Shown here: positions 47,400 to 58,487 of the stretch, in pieces | How positions within the stretch are numbered: the stretch's first letter is position 1 | Layout: each line of letters opens with the position of its first letter | Assembly (NCBI GenBank): GCA_035772785.1 | Contig: JAOCPU010000001.1 | Coordinates: 1,612,001-1,676,000, forward strand | From: Phlebiopsis flavidoalba | Lineage: Eukaryota; Basidiomycota; Agaricomycetes; Polyporales; Phanerochaetaceae | Direction of reading: 5' to 3' | Length of the DNA: 64,000 nt | The notes under the pieces: generated by a model | Database searches by the model: none | What the model was told of the DNA's origin: nothing | The model's input: only the letters and a program-made list of their open reading frames with translations | Made by a program: the position numbers and the translations under genes

Positions 47400-48835
47400 T
47401 TTCTATTTACGCGACGCTCGCAAAGTTGCAACTGCGGTTAAAGACGGAGACTTTCTCCGGCCGTGTTGCTCACACTGCAGCGGGCATGAGTGCATCTAAT
47501 CTCAACTTTTGGGACAAGTCTCGATGTGATTCTCATATGGCGAGTTCTCCACAAGACTCGAAGTAACTAGAGGCGTGTTCTGATAACGAACTTTTTCGGA
47601 ACTGCCAAAATGTGGTAGCCTTGACAACACGGGGGCCTTGAGAAGAAAGCTGTCGCAAACCCCTTCTACCACCTGGTCATGATCTACAAACGGGCGTTTC
47701 TTGGCTGCGGAATCAGTCTTTACGAAACGATAAGCTGATGTAGCTAAGTAGGCGGGGGATATATCCATCTGGCGAAAGTCGGCCGAAGTCACCACCATCA
47801 AACATAATTTACAGTTCGTGCGTTCCAGTCAGTCCCTCGACATCCTATTCAATTTGGACGAGCCAGGTGAGGACACAAAGGAGCACGTCATTACGTTGTC
47901 GCCAGCTCCTCTATGATGGACATATCTGCGACAATTGTAGGCTTGGATACATGGAGTGACCTCCTCAGTGGGTCCTCTGAAACACACTGCGGCAGTTCAG
48001 GAACGCTCTCAGTCTAAGATGTACCCCGGTCCTCGAGGTATACGAACAGCATCACTAACAGTCACATCAGTTAACTCAGCCCTGGCTGTCAAAACACTCT
48101 GTTCTTGTACTACGCTGTAAGAGCGTTTTATTACTGCCCACGAAGCCGATGCGATTGTCACGACTTCGTGCCGATGCGATGGTCAACTCTACGTCGCGTA
48201 TACTGGAACATTCGGCCCTGCCTGCGGAATGGTACACGAAGTACTGGGAAACACTGGAAGACGTAACGCAACACGTCGCTGTTCTATATCCTCAAATGTT
48301 GCAAGCTAGCCTGTGCGCCGATCCACGACATGGGCTGTGTCTCAAGGTCTGTATCATCATTGCCTTGTCAGCTCAAGTGGAACTGCATCGCATGCCGGGA
48401 TCGTATCACGCCGAGTCACGACAAAAATCACTGAGTGTAATCCTGGAAGTGATCAGCCTTACAAAAGGGCTGAAGGACGAGGATTATGACATGCTGGAAC
48501 CCATACTCGGGGTGCGCATCCGAAGTATTTTCCGGAACACTTGTGCTGATATCGCCTCCTCAGACTTGCTACACTATCGTTGCGAACGCACTACGCGGAG
48601 ACCGCGAGCTACTGCTTGATATAGCCACGGCCCAAGAAGCCTCTAGCGACCAAAGGGACCAAGAAGCCTTCTCCATCCTTATTGCTTCGGCTATGCAGTT
48701 GTCCACCAAGATTCCATATATCGGTACGTTGATGCCAAAAAATGCATTCGTCAATTATTCTTTATTTCTTCTCCCCCCCAGAGAACGCACTGCAGACATT
48801 GTGTCAGATCGCGTCCAACACCTGAGAACGTTTTA
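47400..48835 (+). CDS. Fungal-specific transcription factor, C-terminal part (frame-disrupted)
   Basis: Probably the middle-homology and C-terminal region of a Zn2Cys6-family transcription factor. The clearest part is an open frame at 48149-48619 with RLRADAMVNS, ALPAEWYTKYWETLEDVTQH, a helical stretch VCIIIALSAQVELHRM near 48343-48390, YHAESRQKSLSVILEVISLT near 48403-48465, and EDYDMLEPILGV. Homology continues in the next frame with QTCYTIVANALRGDRELLLD near 48560-48620 and DQEAFSILIASAMQLSTKIP near 48660-48715. The pattern of a hydrophobic helix followed by H-x-ES-x-Q-x-SL-x-V and DYD-x-L-x-PILG matches the end of many basidiomycete factors of this type. Sequence before 47900 is not legible, and the DNA-binding cluster is not found. 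It may be a truncated copy. Confidence 0.5.
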
Positions 48836-48836
48836 A

Positions 48837-49379
48837 ACCCTCAAATTACGGCTACAATTGTTCAACGTCCAGCTACTCGCCCCAATCCTACAGCCTCTAG
48901 CCACATGAGTACACAGTAATTTTGAATCTTTTTCGCTTTCAGGGTGACAATAGTTCTTTTGTAAATTACTGCATAATATGTAACTTACCGCTATATTTAC
49001 CACCATATTACTGCATTGCACGTACCACGACATTGCTACATTTCGCCATCTAGCGACTGATTTTTAAGATCTCAGCCCTTCATCGATACGTGAGCGATCG
49101 GCAGCCTCTCCGATGTACTGCGGTGCTCTGAAGTATCATCGCCGATGGTGAATTCACGTATTTGTTTTCGACCCGAACGAACGCATCTCAAGTGGATTGT
49201 CTGCCAACTTGCCGCATGCTAATCCGTCGCGTTTTCTGATGGAACATGATGCGCACGAAAGCCCTTGCACTCTCGTTTCCGTCCCAGTCAAGCTACACAA
49301 CCCCTCGGCGCTTTTGGGACGTGCCATGAGCTTGTCCCATAGGCTCGCCACAGCTGGCCAGCTTTTCCCTCGGATCATC
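48837..49379. other. Intergenic
   Basis: AT-rich to about 49050, then neutral composition. No gene is recognised. The open frames across 49154-49381 begin at non-ATG codons and show no motif. It probably includes the promoter of the alpha/beta hydrolase gene. Confidence 0.4.
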
Positions 49380-51690
49380 ATGGAGGTGCCGTCGGCGTCG
49401 ACTGCGCTGTCTTACTTGTTCCTATTGACGTCCTATGGTGAGCTCTTTGCTTCGTCTGGCTCCCTGTTCCCGTTCACCTCATACACGACACTTCCCCAAG
49501 GGCTTTTTGGGAATCCCCTTTCCCACTCGACAGTTCCAGCCTCTGTCTTCCCAGGTACGCAAGTCGATCACAAGCCCGTACGAATACCCTTTCTACTTTC
49601 CCTCCTGTTCACGATGTGACCGAAGTGCGTTTGCAGGAGCTGGTAGAGTCGCGCTGTCCTAGTCTGCACAATGATGTTCCGGTCAGCCTGGTTGGCTCCC
49701 AACCAGGTGAGTGTTTGCCGCTTGCATTCGTGTCGAGGCGATGTCATGGAGTGAGATGCATGCATTACAGTGGTCATTTACAAACGTTCTACTGGTGTGT
49801 TTGGCGGGACTTTTCAAAGGTGGATACAGTAGGACTACGACAGGTTGAAGCGTTCCGTGGTCACTTCCGTTCCGGCAGTCTATTTACAGAAAATACGCAT
49901 CCCCCTACGCAGAACGCTGATACGGACACTCGATGGAGGTACAATGTAAGTGCAACCGAGCAGTGCTGAAGCGATCATTTCAGGTCGGCGAATAAAGCTA
50001 ATATCTTCCCCTGAATTTGTCAGAGGACTTGACTTCCACCACTGTCGGTGATGCGTCCTACTTCAAGAAGGATACGCCGGTTCATAGTTTGTGATTACAC
50101 GGACCTGACTGGGGGTATGTACCACGATGCTGCGATAGCGAGCAAGTTGCTGTGTTATTGAACGATGCCTTGCTTTGCAGGATCAGCACGAGTCCTATGT
50201 GCGGAGCCATCCTGGCTCCCGCATGTGCACCTCCAGAAACGGGGAGGGTTTGGGCTATCCGCTGCCGTGGTGGTCAATTTCCGAGGCTGTAAGTCTAGGA
50301 ACCCGTTTCCCGGGGGCCTATCTGCCGTCATCTCGCGACTGGATATGGTCGTAGACCATGTGCCGCCCGCTGCTCTCCATCCACATGCTGTCGACGTACT
50401 CGTAGTTGTCTCAGGGTCGAATGATACAAAGGAACAAGTTCTCCTTCGTCGACTCGATCGGCTATTCAAAGCCATGCGGCGACCGAGGGAGTGCTTGAAC
50501 CTCGATTGGAACGCGACTGATTCAGCACGCCACAAATGCCCTGCCTCGACTGGGTCGGTCGGCGCGCGATCCACATATCTTCCGTGTTGATAGAGTCACC
50601 TGCTCTCATATGTCACCGTGGGGTGCGGAGCGACTTTTTCATATACGGCAAAAGCGTCTCACCGTTTCGGTGGGGAATTTTGGTGTCGCACTCAGGACTA
50701 ATGATAATATTTTGGGCAAAATAATAGCGTGCAGGGGTACCTCTCACCACTCCACACAACTTCTAACGCGCACCTCTGATACCCCTACTCTCGCGGGCAC
50801 CTGGGCGCACACAGACGATATCCGCACTGCTCTGAGCTGTACATCTCCTTGAAATACCCCGATGCGCCCCTCCTCGGTGTTGGGTTCTCCCTAGGTGCCA
50901 ACGTGTTGACACGCTACCTTTGCTCAAGAGGGCGAACGGAGCCGCCTTTCCGCGGCATGTGCTGTAGGATGCGTACGGTTTTGCCTCCTATCCTTAAGAT
51001 GAAATCTGACTTAATCTGCACAGCCATGGGACTTGGTCGCAAATAGCGTACAGTAAGTCCCCAATGATTTTACCAATGGCCTCTCAAAAAACTTGTAAAC
51101 ATCCGATCTTAGTCTCCGGCATCACTGGTTCAGCCGTCACGGTCTACTCTAAGGGAATGGCGTCGAACTTGAAGGCACTTCTGCAGAGGCACATGGCTGT
51201 ATTCAACGCGAACCCCGAGGCAGAGGTAACAAAGGAAATCCCTCGGATTTACCAGGCATCGTGGACGCGCACCACGCTTTTACCAGTTCGATGATAGCAT
51301 CACCCGTATCGCCGGAGGATCTTCTCCCCCCTTTCCCTTCCCAACTGCCCTGGATTACTATGCTTGGGCATCCAGCCACGAATGCTCGGCGATGTTCGAG
51401 TCCCTCTTCTGGCACTGAACGCGGAGGACGACCCCATTGTCAAAGTTCTGCCTGTGCATGTCGAGGGGTGCACGCTGAGTCCCCTGGGTGTATTCGGTAC
51501 TACCAGAGGTGGCGGTCATTTGGGCTGGTTCGAGGATGGATCCCACCTTGCGCAACCTCGCCGTTGGTTCCGAAGGCCTGTATTGGAGTGGCTCAAGGCT
51601 ATGGGCGAGGATGTGGTGTTTACCCAAGGCGGCTCGGGACGGCCGTTGCCTCGAAAAGGGCGAGTGGATCATGGAGGAAGGCAGAGATGA
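49380..51690 (+). CDS. Alpha/beta hydrolase, EHT1/EEB1 (YheT) type (frame-disrupted)
   Basis: AB-hydrolase-4 family. Yeast Eht1 and Eeb1 make and split medium-chain fatty-acid ethyl esters on lipid droplets or mitochondria. ATG at 49380 gives MEVPSASTALSYLF. Downstream: EVRLQELVESRCPSL near 49620-49665; GHLQTFYW with DFSKVDTV near 49772-49832, the conserved entry motif; a GLTGGSHESYV-like stretch split across frames near 50107-50200; GFGLSAAVVVNFRGC near 50247-50291; a 446-base intron; GTWAHTDDIRTAL near 50800-50835; YPDAPLLGVGFSLGANVLTR near 50855-50915, with the nucleophile Ser at about 50888; KSDLICTAMGLGRK; YSKGMASNLKALLQRH near 51147-51195; LLALNAEDDPIV, with the acid, near 51403-51440; and GGGHLGWFEDGS, with the catalytic His, near 51512-51545. 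The triad is complete. The stop at 51690 is one of two candidates. Confidence 0.88.
50289..50734 (+). other. Unusually long intron, 446 bases
   Basis: A GTAAGT donor right after the codon for the Cys of VNFRGC and a GTGCAG acceptor before GVPLTTP-like sequence. Other introns in this window are about 45-60 bases. An open frame of 141 codons runs across the exon and most of this intron, and a minus-strand frame of 139 codons overlaps it. Neither has a recognisable motif. Confidence 0.6.
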
Positions 51691-51903
51691 CCTTGGATGC
51701 CACGAGGTCGCGGGAGGTGGGACGTGTTGTCGGTGTGAGGGTGAAGAGGGCCTATTGGCTGGTCTGTAGGTTTCGCCGGCTGGTGCGTATTCACGCTACG
51801 TCCCCTGCCTAACTTCGCCATTATGGCCGCTTATAGATATAGTGTATTTGTGTACAAATACATTGGATGCATTTTTGGTACATGTATGTTCGATACAACA
51901 CTT

Positions 51904-52962
51904 TTAGTCGCTATCACTGAACGTGACTTGATCCTCATCCTCATCCTCTTCCCTAAACTCCCGTTCGTACTGGCTAACGTCGACCGATACCGTGCCTTCC
52001 TCGAGAAGACCGTCATCTGAGATCGCCAGGTTCCTGTCGCGCTCGAATAGTTGGCGACCTGCATAAAATGTTAATCAGTGACACACGGTGATAGGGATCA
52101 ATAAACCAACCTGTTAGCCTCTCGTTCACGAGTTTCTTGTACTCCTCACGTTCCTTGCCTGTCATGCCCCTCATCATTCTCCTCGTCCTCCTTCGCCTTC
52201 TTCTCGGCCATCCTCCCTGTCGAATTTAGCCTTCCATGACATGAAAGCTTCGAGAGTAACCGCTGTGCGCGTGTTTTTTGGCTTCCTCTGCCTAGGAAAC
52301 AGTTAGGACTCAATTCTTGATGAAGAGGGGCGGATGCGAGCCTATAACCTCTAGAGCTAATCTTTCCTTCTCCATCTCTTCGTGCTGTCGCTTCTCTGCC
52401 CTGGACACTCACGAGAGTCGATAGTACTGTTCCCGCAAATGAGAAACAAGCGTGAAGCGTCATTGCCATCCCCAAGTTTTCTTCGGCCCTATAGATCGGT
52501 CAAAGATCATAAGCTACTAATGTGCCTTGCTCCAGACTGACCACTTTATTGAGCTCCTGAAGCGAAGGTGCTGTATTTCGTCGTCTTCCAGCTCGCCGTC
52601 TGACGGCTCCATGGACAGCTCCGGTAAAACATCTGGATACCCGTCGGTATCGGACATCCAGAGTGAGCTTCACTGAGTATATGTGAATCGCAGTAGGCAA
52701 GCCAAGGGGTCGTTATAGCCACCAGTTTCCTCGCCTTCCTGAACCTCTTCTGGCTCGACCTCTATGCGTATCTCATTTTCGGACAGCTCTTTGAACGTTG
52801 CTCAGCTAGATTGGCAGTGCACAAGTGGGCGGGGAACGAACTGGAAGAGTTCCTGTCGGATAGATCGACTCAAGGACCCTATATATGGCGCATTAGCCTA
52901 GTATATCGCATGCATCCCTACGCGACTTGCCTCAATTCCTCGGCAAGGGCTTCTGAGGACAT
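51904..52962 (-). CDS. GIR2: RWD-domain protein GIR2/RWDD1 (frame-disrupted)
   Basis: Gir2 (DFRP2) binds and stabilises the ribosome-associated GTPase Rbg2/DRG2 and contacts Gcn1 through its RWD domain, linking translation to stress signalling. ATG at 52960-52962 starts MSSEALAEELRQ. The RWD part follows through frame changes: LSENEIRIEVEPEEVQEGEE near 52735-52800, KLTLDVRY near 52655-52680, DGELEDDEIQ near 52565-52600, GMAMT near 52460-52475. Then come a helical linker with EKRQHEEMEKERLALE near 52350-52405, SWKAKFDRE near 52215-52240, MAEKKAKEDEE near 52180-52210, EEYKKLVNERLTG near 52105-52145, FERDRNLAISDDGLLEEGTV near 51985-52045, SVDVSQYEREF, and an acidic end DEDQVTFSDSD with the TAA at 51904-51906. 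Order and length (about 250-280 residues) fit. The N- and C-termini are both clear. Confidence 0.87.
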
Positions 52963-53153
52963 GGTGGAGAATCGAGTGTAGCCAATGAGGCATGATGTCC
53001 GGGGTCCGGGCAGGAAATCTCGGTCGGCGTCTCTGGCGCTTCCATCACATTCATTCACGAACGACCAGGTCGACCGACCCGCCGCCAACCTGCGGCTGCA
53101 CTCAAGCTCACTGGCATTCGGCGTGTCGCTGGTATAGAGCTTAAGCTACTAGG
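52963..53153. promoter_or_regulatory. Compact divergent promoter, GIR2 and bS21m
   Basis: Only 191 bases separate the two ATGs of the head-to-head genes. No TATA consensus is seen. Both products act in translation, one cytosolic and one mitochondrial, so coordinated expression is possible but not shown. Confidence 0.5.
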
Positions 53154-53870
53154 ATGCTTTCTACTCTCGCACGAAACTCAAGCAATGCTCTGAGAACTCT
53201 CCAGCCGCTTGCTGGTGTCCGACCTTCGTTCGTTCCGTGTGTGCAGACGAACATTGACCACGGATGGTGCTCCACCCAAGAGGCCCTTGATGTCTAACAT
53301 CGAGATTCCCGAGGTTAGGCCACGACGGTGGTGGCTGGGCACGGGTCAAGGGTCTCGTTGACCAGTCGAATGCCAAAAGTGTTGAGGAGATGTGGGGCAA
53401 ACCGGGAAACAGATGGTATCGCTGTTCTTGAACCCTGACCACAAAATACTTGGAGCGGTATGTCCATTGTAGTTGATGTTTTACAAAGGACTCAATTAAT
53501 TTGCCCCAGTCGCAGCATCCCAGTGACATCTCCCGACCCTGCTGTCCGTGGCGTATGGGAAACTGGCGAGAATAATGTCCAGGAACAACGTCCCCCGAGA
53601 GCTTTTCCTCACCTGCGGGCGGCATGAAAAAGAAGCGGCACGGGCGATAAGCGAAGACGGCTGGCAAGTCGACCGCTGGGAGGTAGAAGGTTCGCTCATG
53701 AGGTATGCTTCCGCGCCGCTACTTGTCACTTCCACCGTTACTGAGACGACCGCAGGTGAGCTGAAGAAGGTTCAGCTTGTGAAGTGAGTAGTCACGTGGC
53801 TCGGTGGGTGCATGAGTATAGACTGCAGCAAGATTACGGCGAGCCACCAGTACCATGCAAATTATCTATT
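53154..53870 (+). CDS. Mitochondrial small ribosomal subunit protein bS21m (frame-disrupted)
   Basis: Component of the mitochondrial ribosome small subunit. ATG at 53154 gives MLSTLARNSSNALRTLQPLA, an Arg/Ser-rich presequence. After a variable linker with APPKRPLMSNIEIP near 53270-53310, the S21 core appears in mixed frames: SRNNVPRELFLT near 53578-53613, RHEK, a KRRRLAS segment near 53650-53670, RRFAHEV near 53685-53710 and KKVQLV near 53766-53783. The RRRFAHEVRKKVQLVN signature of S21 is interrupted by an apparent insertion of about 45 bases between HEV and KKVQLV, at 53707-53760. A last intron, GTGAGT..CTGCAG at 53784-53828, precedes a short last exon. The stop is not certain. Confidence 0.72.
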
Positions 53871-56800
53871 TTTCTTATGCAGTGGAAATAAGCGTCTGGT
53901 GTGGGTGTGCAGACTTCCGTTCGTGTCGCGAATGAGGGTTGTCGCGACTGCTGGGTCTCAGCTACGTGGCCTGGTCGCGTAGGCGGAGATATTGGACCGA
54001 TGAAATTCGCGGCAGGAGCGCGCGACAGATACAGTAATGTTGTTCCTTTATAGCTCTTGCAGACGCTCATGACGCGCCGAAGTATTCTCGCCCGTAGGTC
54101 AAGTTCGGCTTCGTCCCAGACATCATAAGTCAGCGCGAACGGCTACGGCGAGCCCACGTCGTCCCTGCCACGCCCCCTGCCTCGTGCGCTACAGCGCGAG
54201 GTGAGCGCAGAGGATCTTGATTGATTTTTCTCCAGTTGTCTAGGCGCCTCGGGCTTTCAGTCTTGGTCGGTGGGCAGCGCAAGAATATCCTTTTGTCCCT
54301 GTGATGAGGGCTGCGCGGCCGCACCGTCCCCTTCTTTCTCCATGCATACTCTCCCAGGCATGTTGCCGAGCTAGCCAGCCCCGCCTGCTTACTTTGGGGC
54401 GGATGGACGCAACCCATACCCGCCCCATCACCCGAACGCACCGATCGACTGACAGGACATTCATGGTTTCAGCGCGAGGCCTGTTGGGATTTTGCGAGCT
54501 TGCCCTGAATGCAGGATGGGTGTAGCGAGGGGCCCCACACGCCTCGATTGTCTAGGTCCGCCGATATTCGAGCGTGAGCGAGGTCAGTCATGCAATCGCT
54601 TCACATTGCGAGCAAGCGATGCCCCGCTTTCTGTTTTCGACTGATGTGCATTTTGCGTCGTATAATTATACAGCTCGAAAACTCCCGTCGCCCTTCTGGT
54701 CTACGCACAATCCCATATCTCTAATATACATACCCCATCTAAATCTATACCCTCCGTTTATTACTGCTCGACGAATATGTGCTTTAATGTGAGCCCTGCG
54801 CACTCCTCTGGGCGACTTAGGGCGAATGCCTTGAAACTCTCCGCATCAGACAGATCCAGGATGGTCATTTTACCCACACCACCTGTGGCCACTTTCATTG
54901 CGATGTCCACGGTAATCGCGTTCAGGACTGCTTGCAGCCCACTTGTGTTTCTTTAGCGCCCGCCATGTGCACCCGATAGTACGTAATCCGCGGTCAACCA
55001 TTAAGCTCCTTGTGTGGAGAGATGGCTCATCACTTCGGTTATCTATGCTGTAAGGGTCGTCCGAAGGCCTGCCAAATGGCTGATGACTATAGCCCGCATG
55101 CGCAACCCGATCAGAGAATCGAGATCGAACACCAAAAGTGTGCTTTGGGGGAGAAACAAACATTGCCTCATGAACGGGAGAGAGATGGTATTGGATCCGG
55201 CTTACGGGTTTTTTAGATGTAGTCTGACGCTTCGTCCAATAGTCCTCTAGCATCAATACACTGACCTTGCGATGGGAGTTCTCGCGTCGGGCTCGCAATT
55301 CTAGGCGTACGCCGTATCTTGAACGCCAATACGGTTGCCCACAGTTTTTGTAATATTGTCATAATTCTGGCCGTGCGCAGTAGCGCTTTCCTACGAACAT
55401 GCACAAGTGCTTCGGGACCGCTATTTGCGTATGTAATTCTTCCATTGTTGTAAATTATCGATCCATTAGTGCCTTTTATTACCACACGGTACAATTATTG
55501 TACTGTATGCTCCTTATATGCCTTTATGTAACTATACTTTGTAAGAACGTACGCCCGTATGGCCACGGTTTTGACTATGTTTGTACTCTACAGCGACCTA
55601 TATTGAGGGACTCGATCTTGCCTCACGTCACATCTTCAGGTGCGCGTTCGGACGCTTGCAAGCAGTATCCCAAAAAGGGCAGGCCTATGACAAGAAGTTC
55701 AAAGTGCGGGAGCCCAGCGACCACAGCTCTCTTCTCCGTCATACGACGAGGACGACCTTGTAGTGACTGTCCTCAACGAGTGACCACCTTTAGAGCCAAA
55801 GTTGGGGGGTAACACATACAACATATAACTCTCTCTATTCTTTGCGGTGGGCTTACCCACGACGACTCCGTCCCGTTACACTCTCTAGGCTGCTTGTTCA
55901 CCGTCAGCGAGCATTGAACTTGTCGATGGTTTCCTTCACTTGGAACCATCGCACTTTATCGTCTGGAAATGGACTAGTGCTTTACAGCAGGCCCCGGGTA
56001 CATAGCAACTTGCGTCTCTACCTGCATGAAGCAACTTTACCGGCCCCCACTCAAGTTTGGATCACAGCTGTCCGCGACACTGCCTGCGTTCTCCTGAACA
56101 CAGTAAAAATGTTTCCTAGAAAATGGCATAGAGCCACGCACTGCCAACACGTTTTGAACGTCCAGGACGAGCAGTGGCGACGATGGTGGAGGATCAATTG
56201 GACCAGCTAGATTCCAGAAGTCTTCAAGCAAGAAGCTCTCGAGTGGTAGCGAAATTTGTGAGAACTGGTGATATCTCTCAACGCTTCCATAACATTGCTC
56301 GAGACGCCATAATGCAGTTATGAGGAACACTGATACCTTGTAACTAGTGTCGTGGATGATTGGGGATCCCGTCCTGAGGTGTGGTGAGATTTTGACCGTT
56401 CCCGTGTCCGTCTAACTTTTTCCCTCGTCAAGAACAAAGCCATGTGTTAGTGCGTTTGGATGTTGAAAGGTTGGTAAAGGCTTCCATCAGCAAAATTGAC
56501 GATGGCGTAACCCATTCCCTTCTTTGTGTAGAGTGAGCCGATGGTGGTCAAAGACTACCCGCTTTGGACACAATTCAAAGAAGCACTGTGCATGCGGCTT
56601 TAGACACCCGGAAACTTGTTGCTGGGCCTTCCGTACACAGTAGAGTGTTTGTCCGTCCGAACCCGACTTCGCGCTTCTTTCCCGATTTTTTACTTGGGAC
56701 CGAAAGTGAAGATTCTCCAGCCTTCGGCCACTCCTCTCCGATCAGCCCCGATCACGTCTGTAGTAGTCATGGTACAATCTCCTTGGATATTGACGTAGAT

Positions 56801-58472
56801 GGATCTGCATTCGCTTCAAACATTGCCGGACGGGGTCAGTCAGGACGCGCGTACTTCATGATGTAAATGTCACCTATTATTTCTTCAGTTGCCTCGCGGA
56901 CGCGGTGCGGATATAAAGGGCGCAATATCAGGCAGAGCCAAGGAGAGGATATGGGGCCAAGGTAAACCGTAGATCGTATCATGTCGTGTGTCCGCATACT
57001 GATTGCGTACGACACTATTTCCGATAGCTGTGGGATGTCTGCGCCATGAAAGAAATAAATGTCACGATATTTTGCGTCACAAATTTATTGTGAGTGGATT
57101 TTTGGGGCGTTCTCACTGTAAGAGGGGGGTAAGTCAGGACCCCCTATTCTCCCTATTCACAAATATAAATCATGTTATATGGGAATCGTCAGGACGAACT
57201 AGGGGATTTGTGTCCCCGATCATAAGGTACAGTGAGCACAGAGCCCTTCCGTTCTGGAAAGCATTGACGTTTTGGCTTGCCTCTGCTATGCACCTCGCCC
57301 TAAAGGAAACTATTATACCACTAGTACGTTACTCTACTATACATCATTCTGGCGGCCCCGCCTTTGTCGCACATGTTCTGATACCCCGTGTAACCCAACA
57401 TAACCTAACCATTTTCACACGCACAGGTATTGGAATCGGCGGGCGGGGGACGTCTTCACAGAGGGAACTATTTGCATCCCACCGGCTCCCAGTGGTCCGA
57501 TTTCCTCCCCGCTACCTTCAGCGACGGACTGGTCCGAGGACAATGGTATGTTCCGAGTCTAAAGGAGATCCGACGGTATGCCTACACATTTACCCTGTCA
57601 TAGGGTGTGCACAGATTCAACGGACAATACGGACAAGACTTGGAAGACACGCGGAAGAGGATTGCCGGACGAATGCTCTTGACCGGCCCGATGGTTCGCG
57701 GGCTGGAGAGGCAGACGTCCTGTGTCTGCCCTTCCTCAGCCGCTACTACAGCAAACCGTAGTGGATCCGAGTGATAGCGTGGCATTAGGGCCTTGGCGAT
57801 GATGCCGCAGTTTCCGAGGCGGCCAGTGAAGCTATCACTGTGGTCATCCGCGGCCACCAGTGTGCGTGGGCAAACTGGGAAGCCAGCGAGGAGGCCATTA
57901 CAGATGGCAGAAATATCGTGTTCACAAGAATCTCCACTGAGTATATTATCGGACGGGTAGCGTACCCGTCACAGTTTACCAATTCCGCCTGCATGAAAAA
58001 TGATCCTCGTAAACGGTGAGGCGATGGGACGCATTTCACGTATATGGTAAAATGTGACGTACAGCGTACGATAAAGTGGTGCAACGGGTCGGTCAGGTTT
58101 TCCACGGATGTAGTAGGTCCGCGCAGGAGGAGCAAAGCAGGTGGCCCTCCCCCCAGGGACACCGGTGCGCTGTTTCCGCCGTTCCTCTGGACCGCGCCTC
58201 CTCCGCCCCAACGGTAGTGGTGGGCGCTTCTCGGTGGCCGCTGGTTAGATCCTCGGCCATATACCTCTGTGGCGGGGTTGCACCTGCCTCATCGTCCCCC
58301 CCTCTCCCCCCCCGCAGTTCCCCACTGCAAGAAAACCTCCGCCCAATTCAGTACAAGCAGTAAGGAGATATCGTTCCGCACAGGCGGCCACCGTGCAGGG
58401 GCCAAGTTTCCGAGGATTCTTCCCGCAAACTTATCGTCGCACATCGTTTCCCTCGACGCGAACCTGCTGATC
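53871..58472. other. About 4.6 kb without a recognised gene
   Basis: This is the largest unassigned stretch. It holds many conflicting frames: Arg/Pro-rich shadows at 54130-54441, a minus frame at 54870-55298, plus frames at 55399-55812, 56564-56866 and 57003-57761, and minus frames at 56037-56330 and 57785-58162. The 57003 frame, 252 codons, is the longest in the window but starts at TTG. In the alternative plus frame, 57450-57780 reads as balanced protein with GLVRGQWYVPSLKEIRR and NGQYGQDLEDTRKRIAGRML, broken by one stop. No family could be named for any of these. Confidence 0.35.
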
Positions 58473-58487
58473 ATGCAGTCCACAGGC

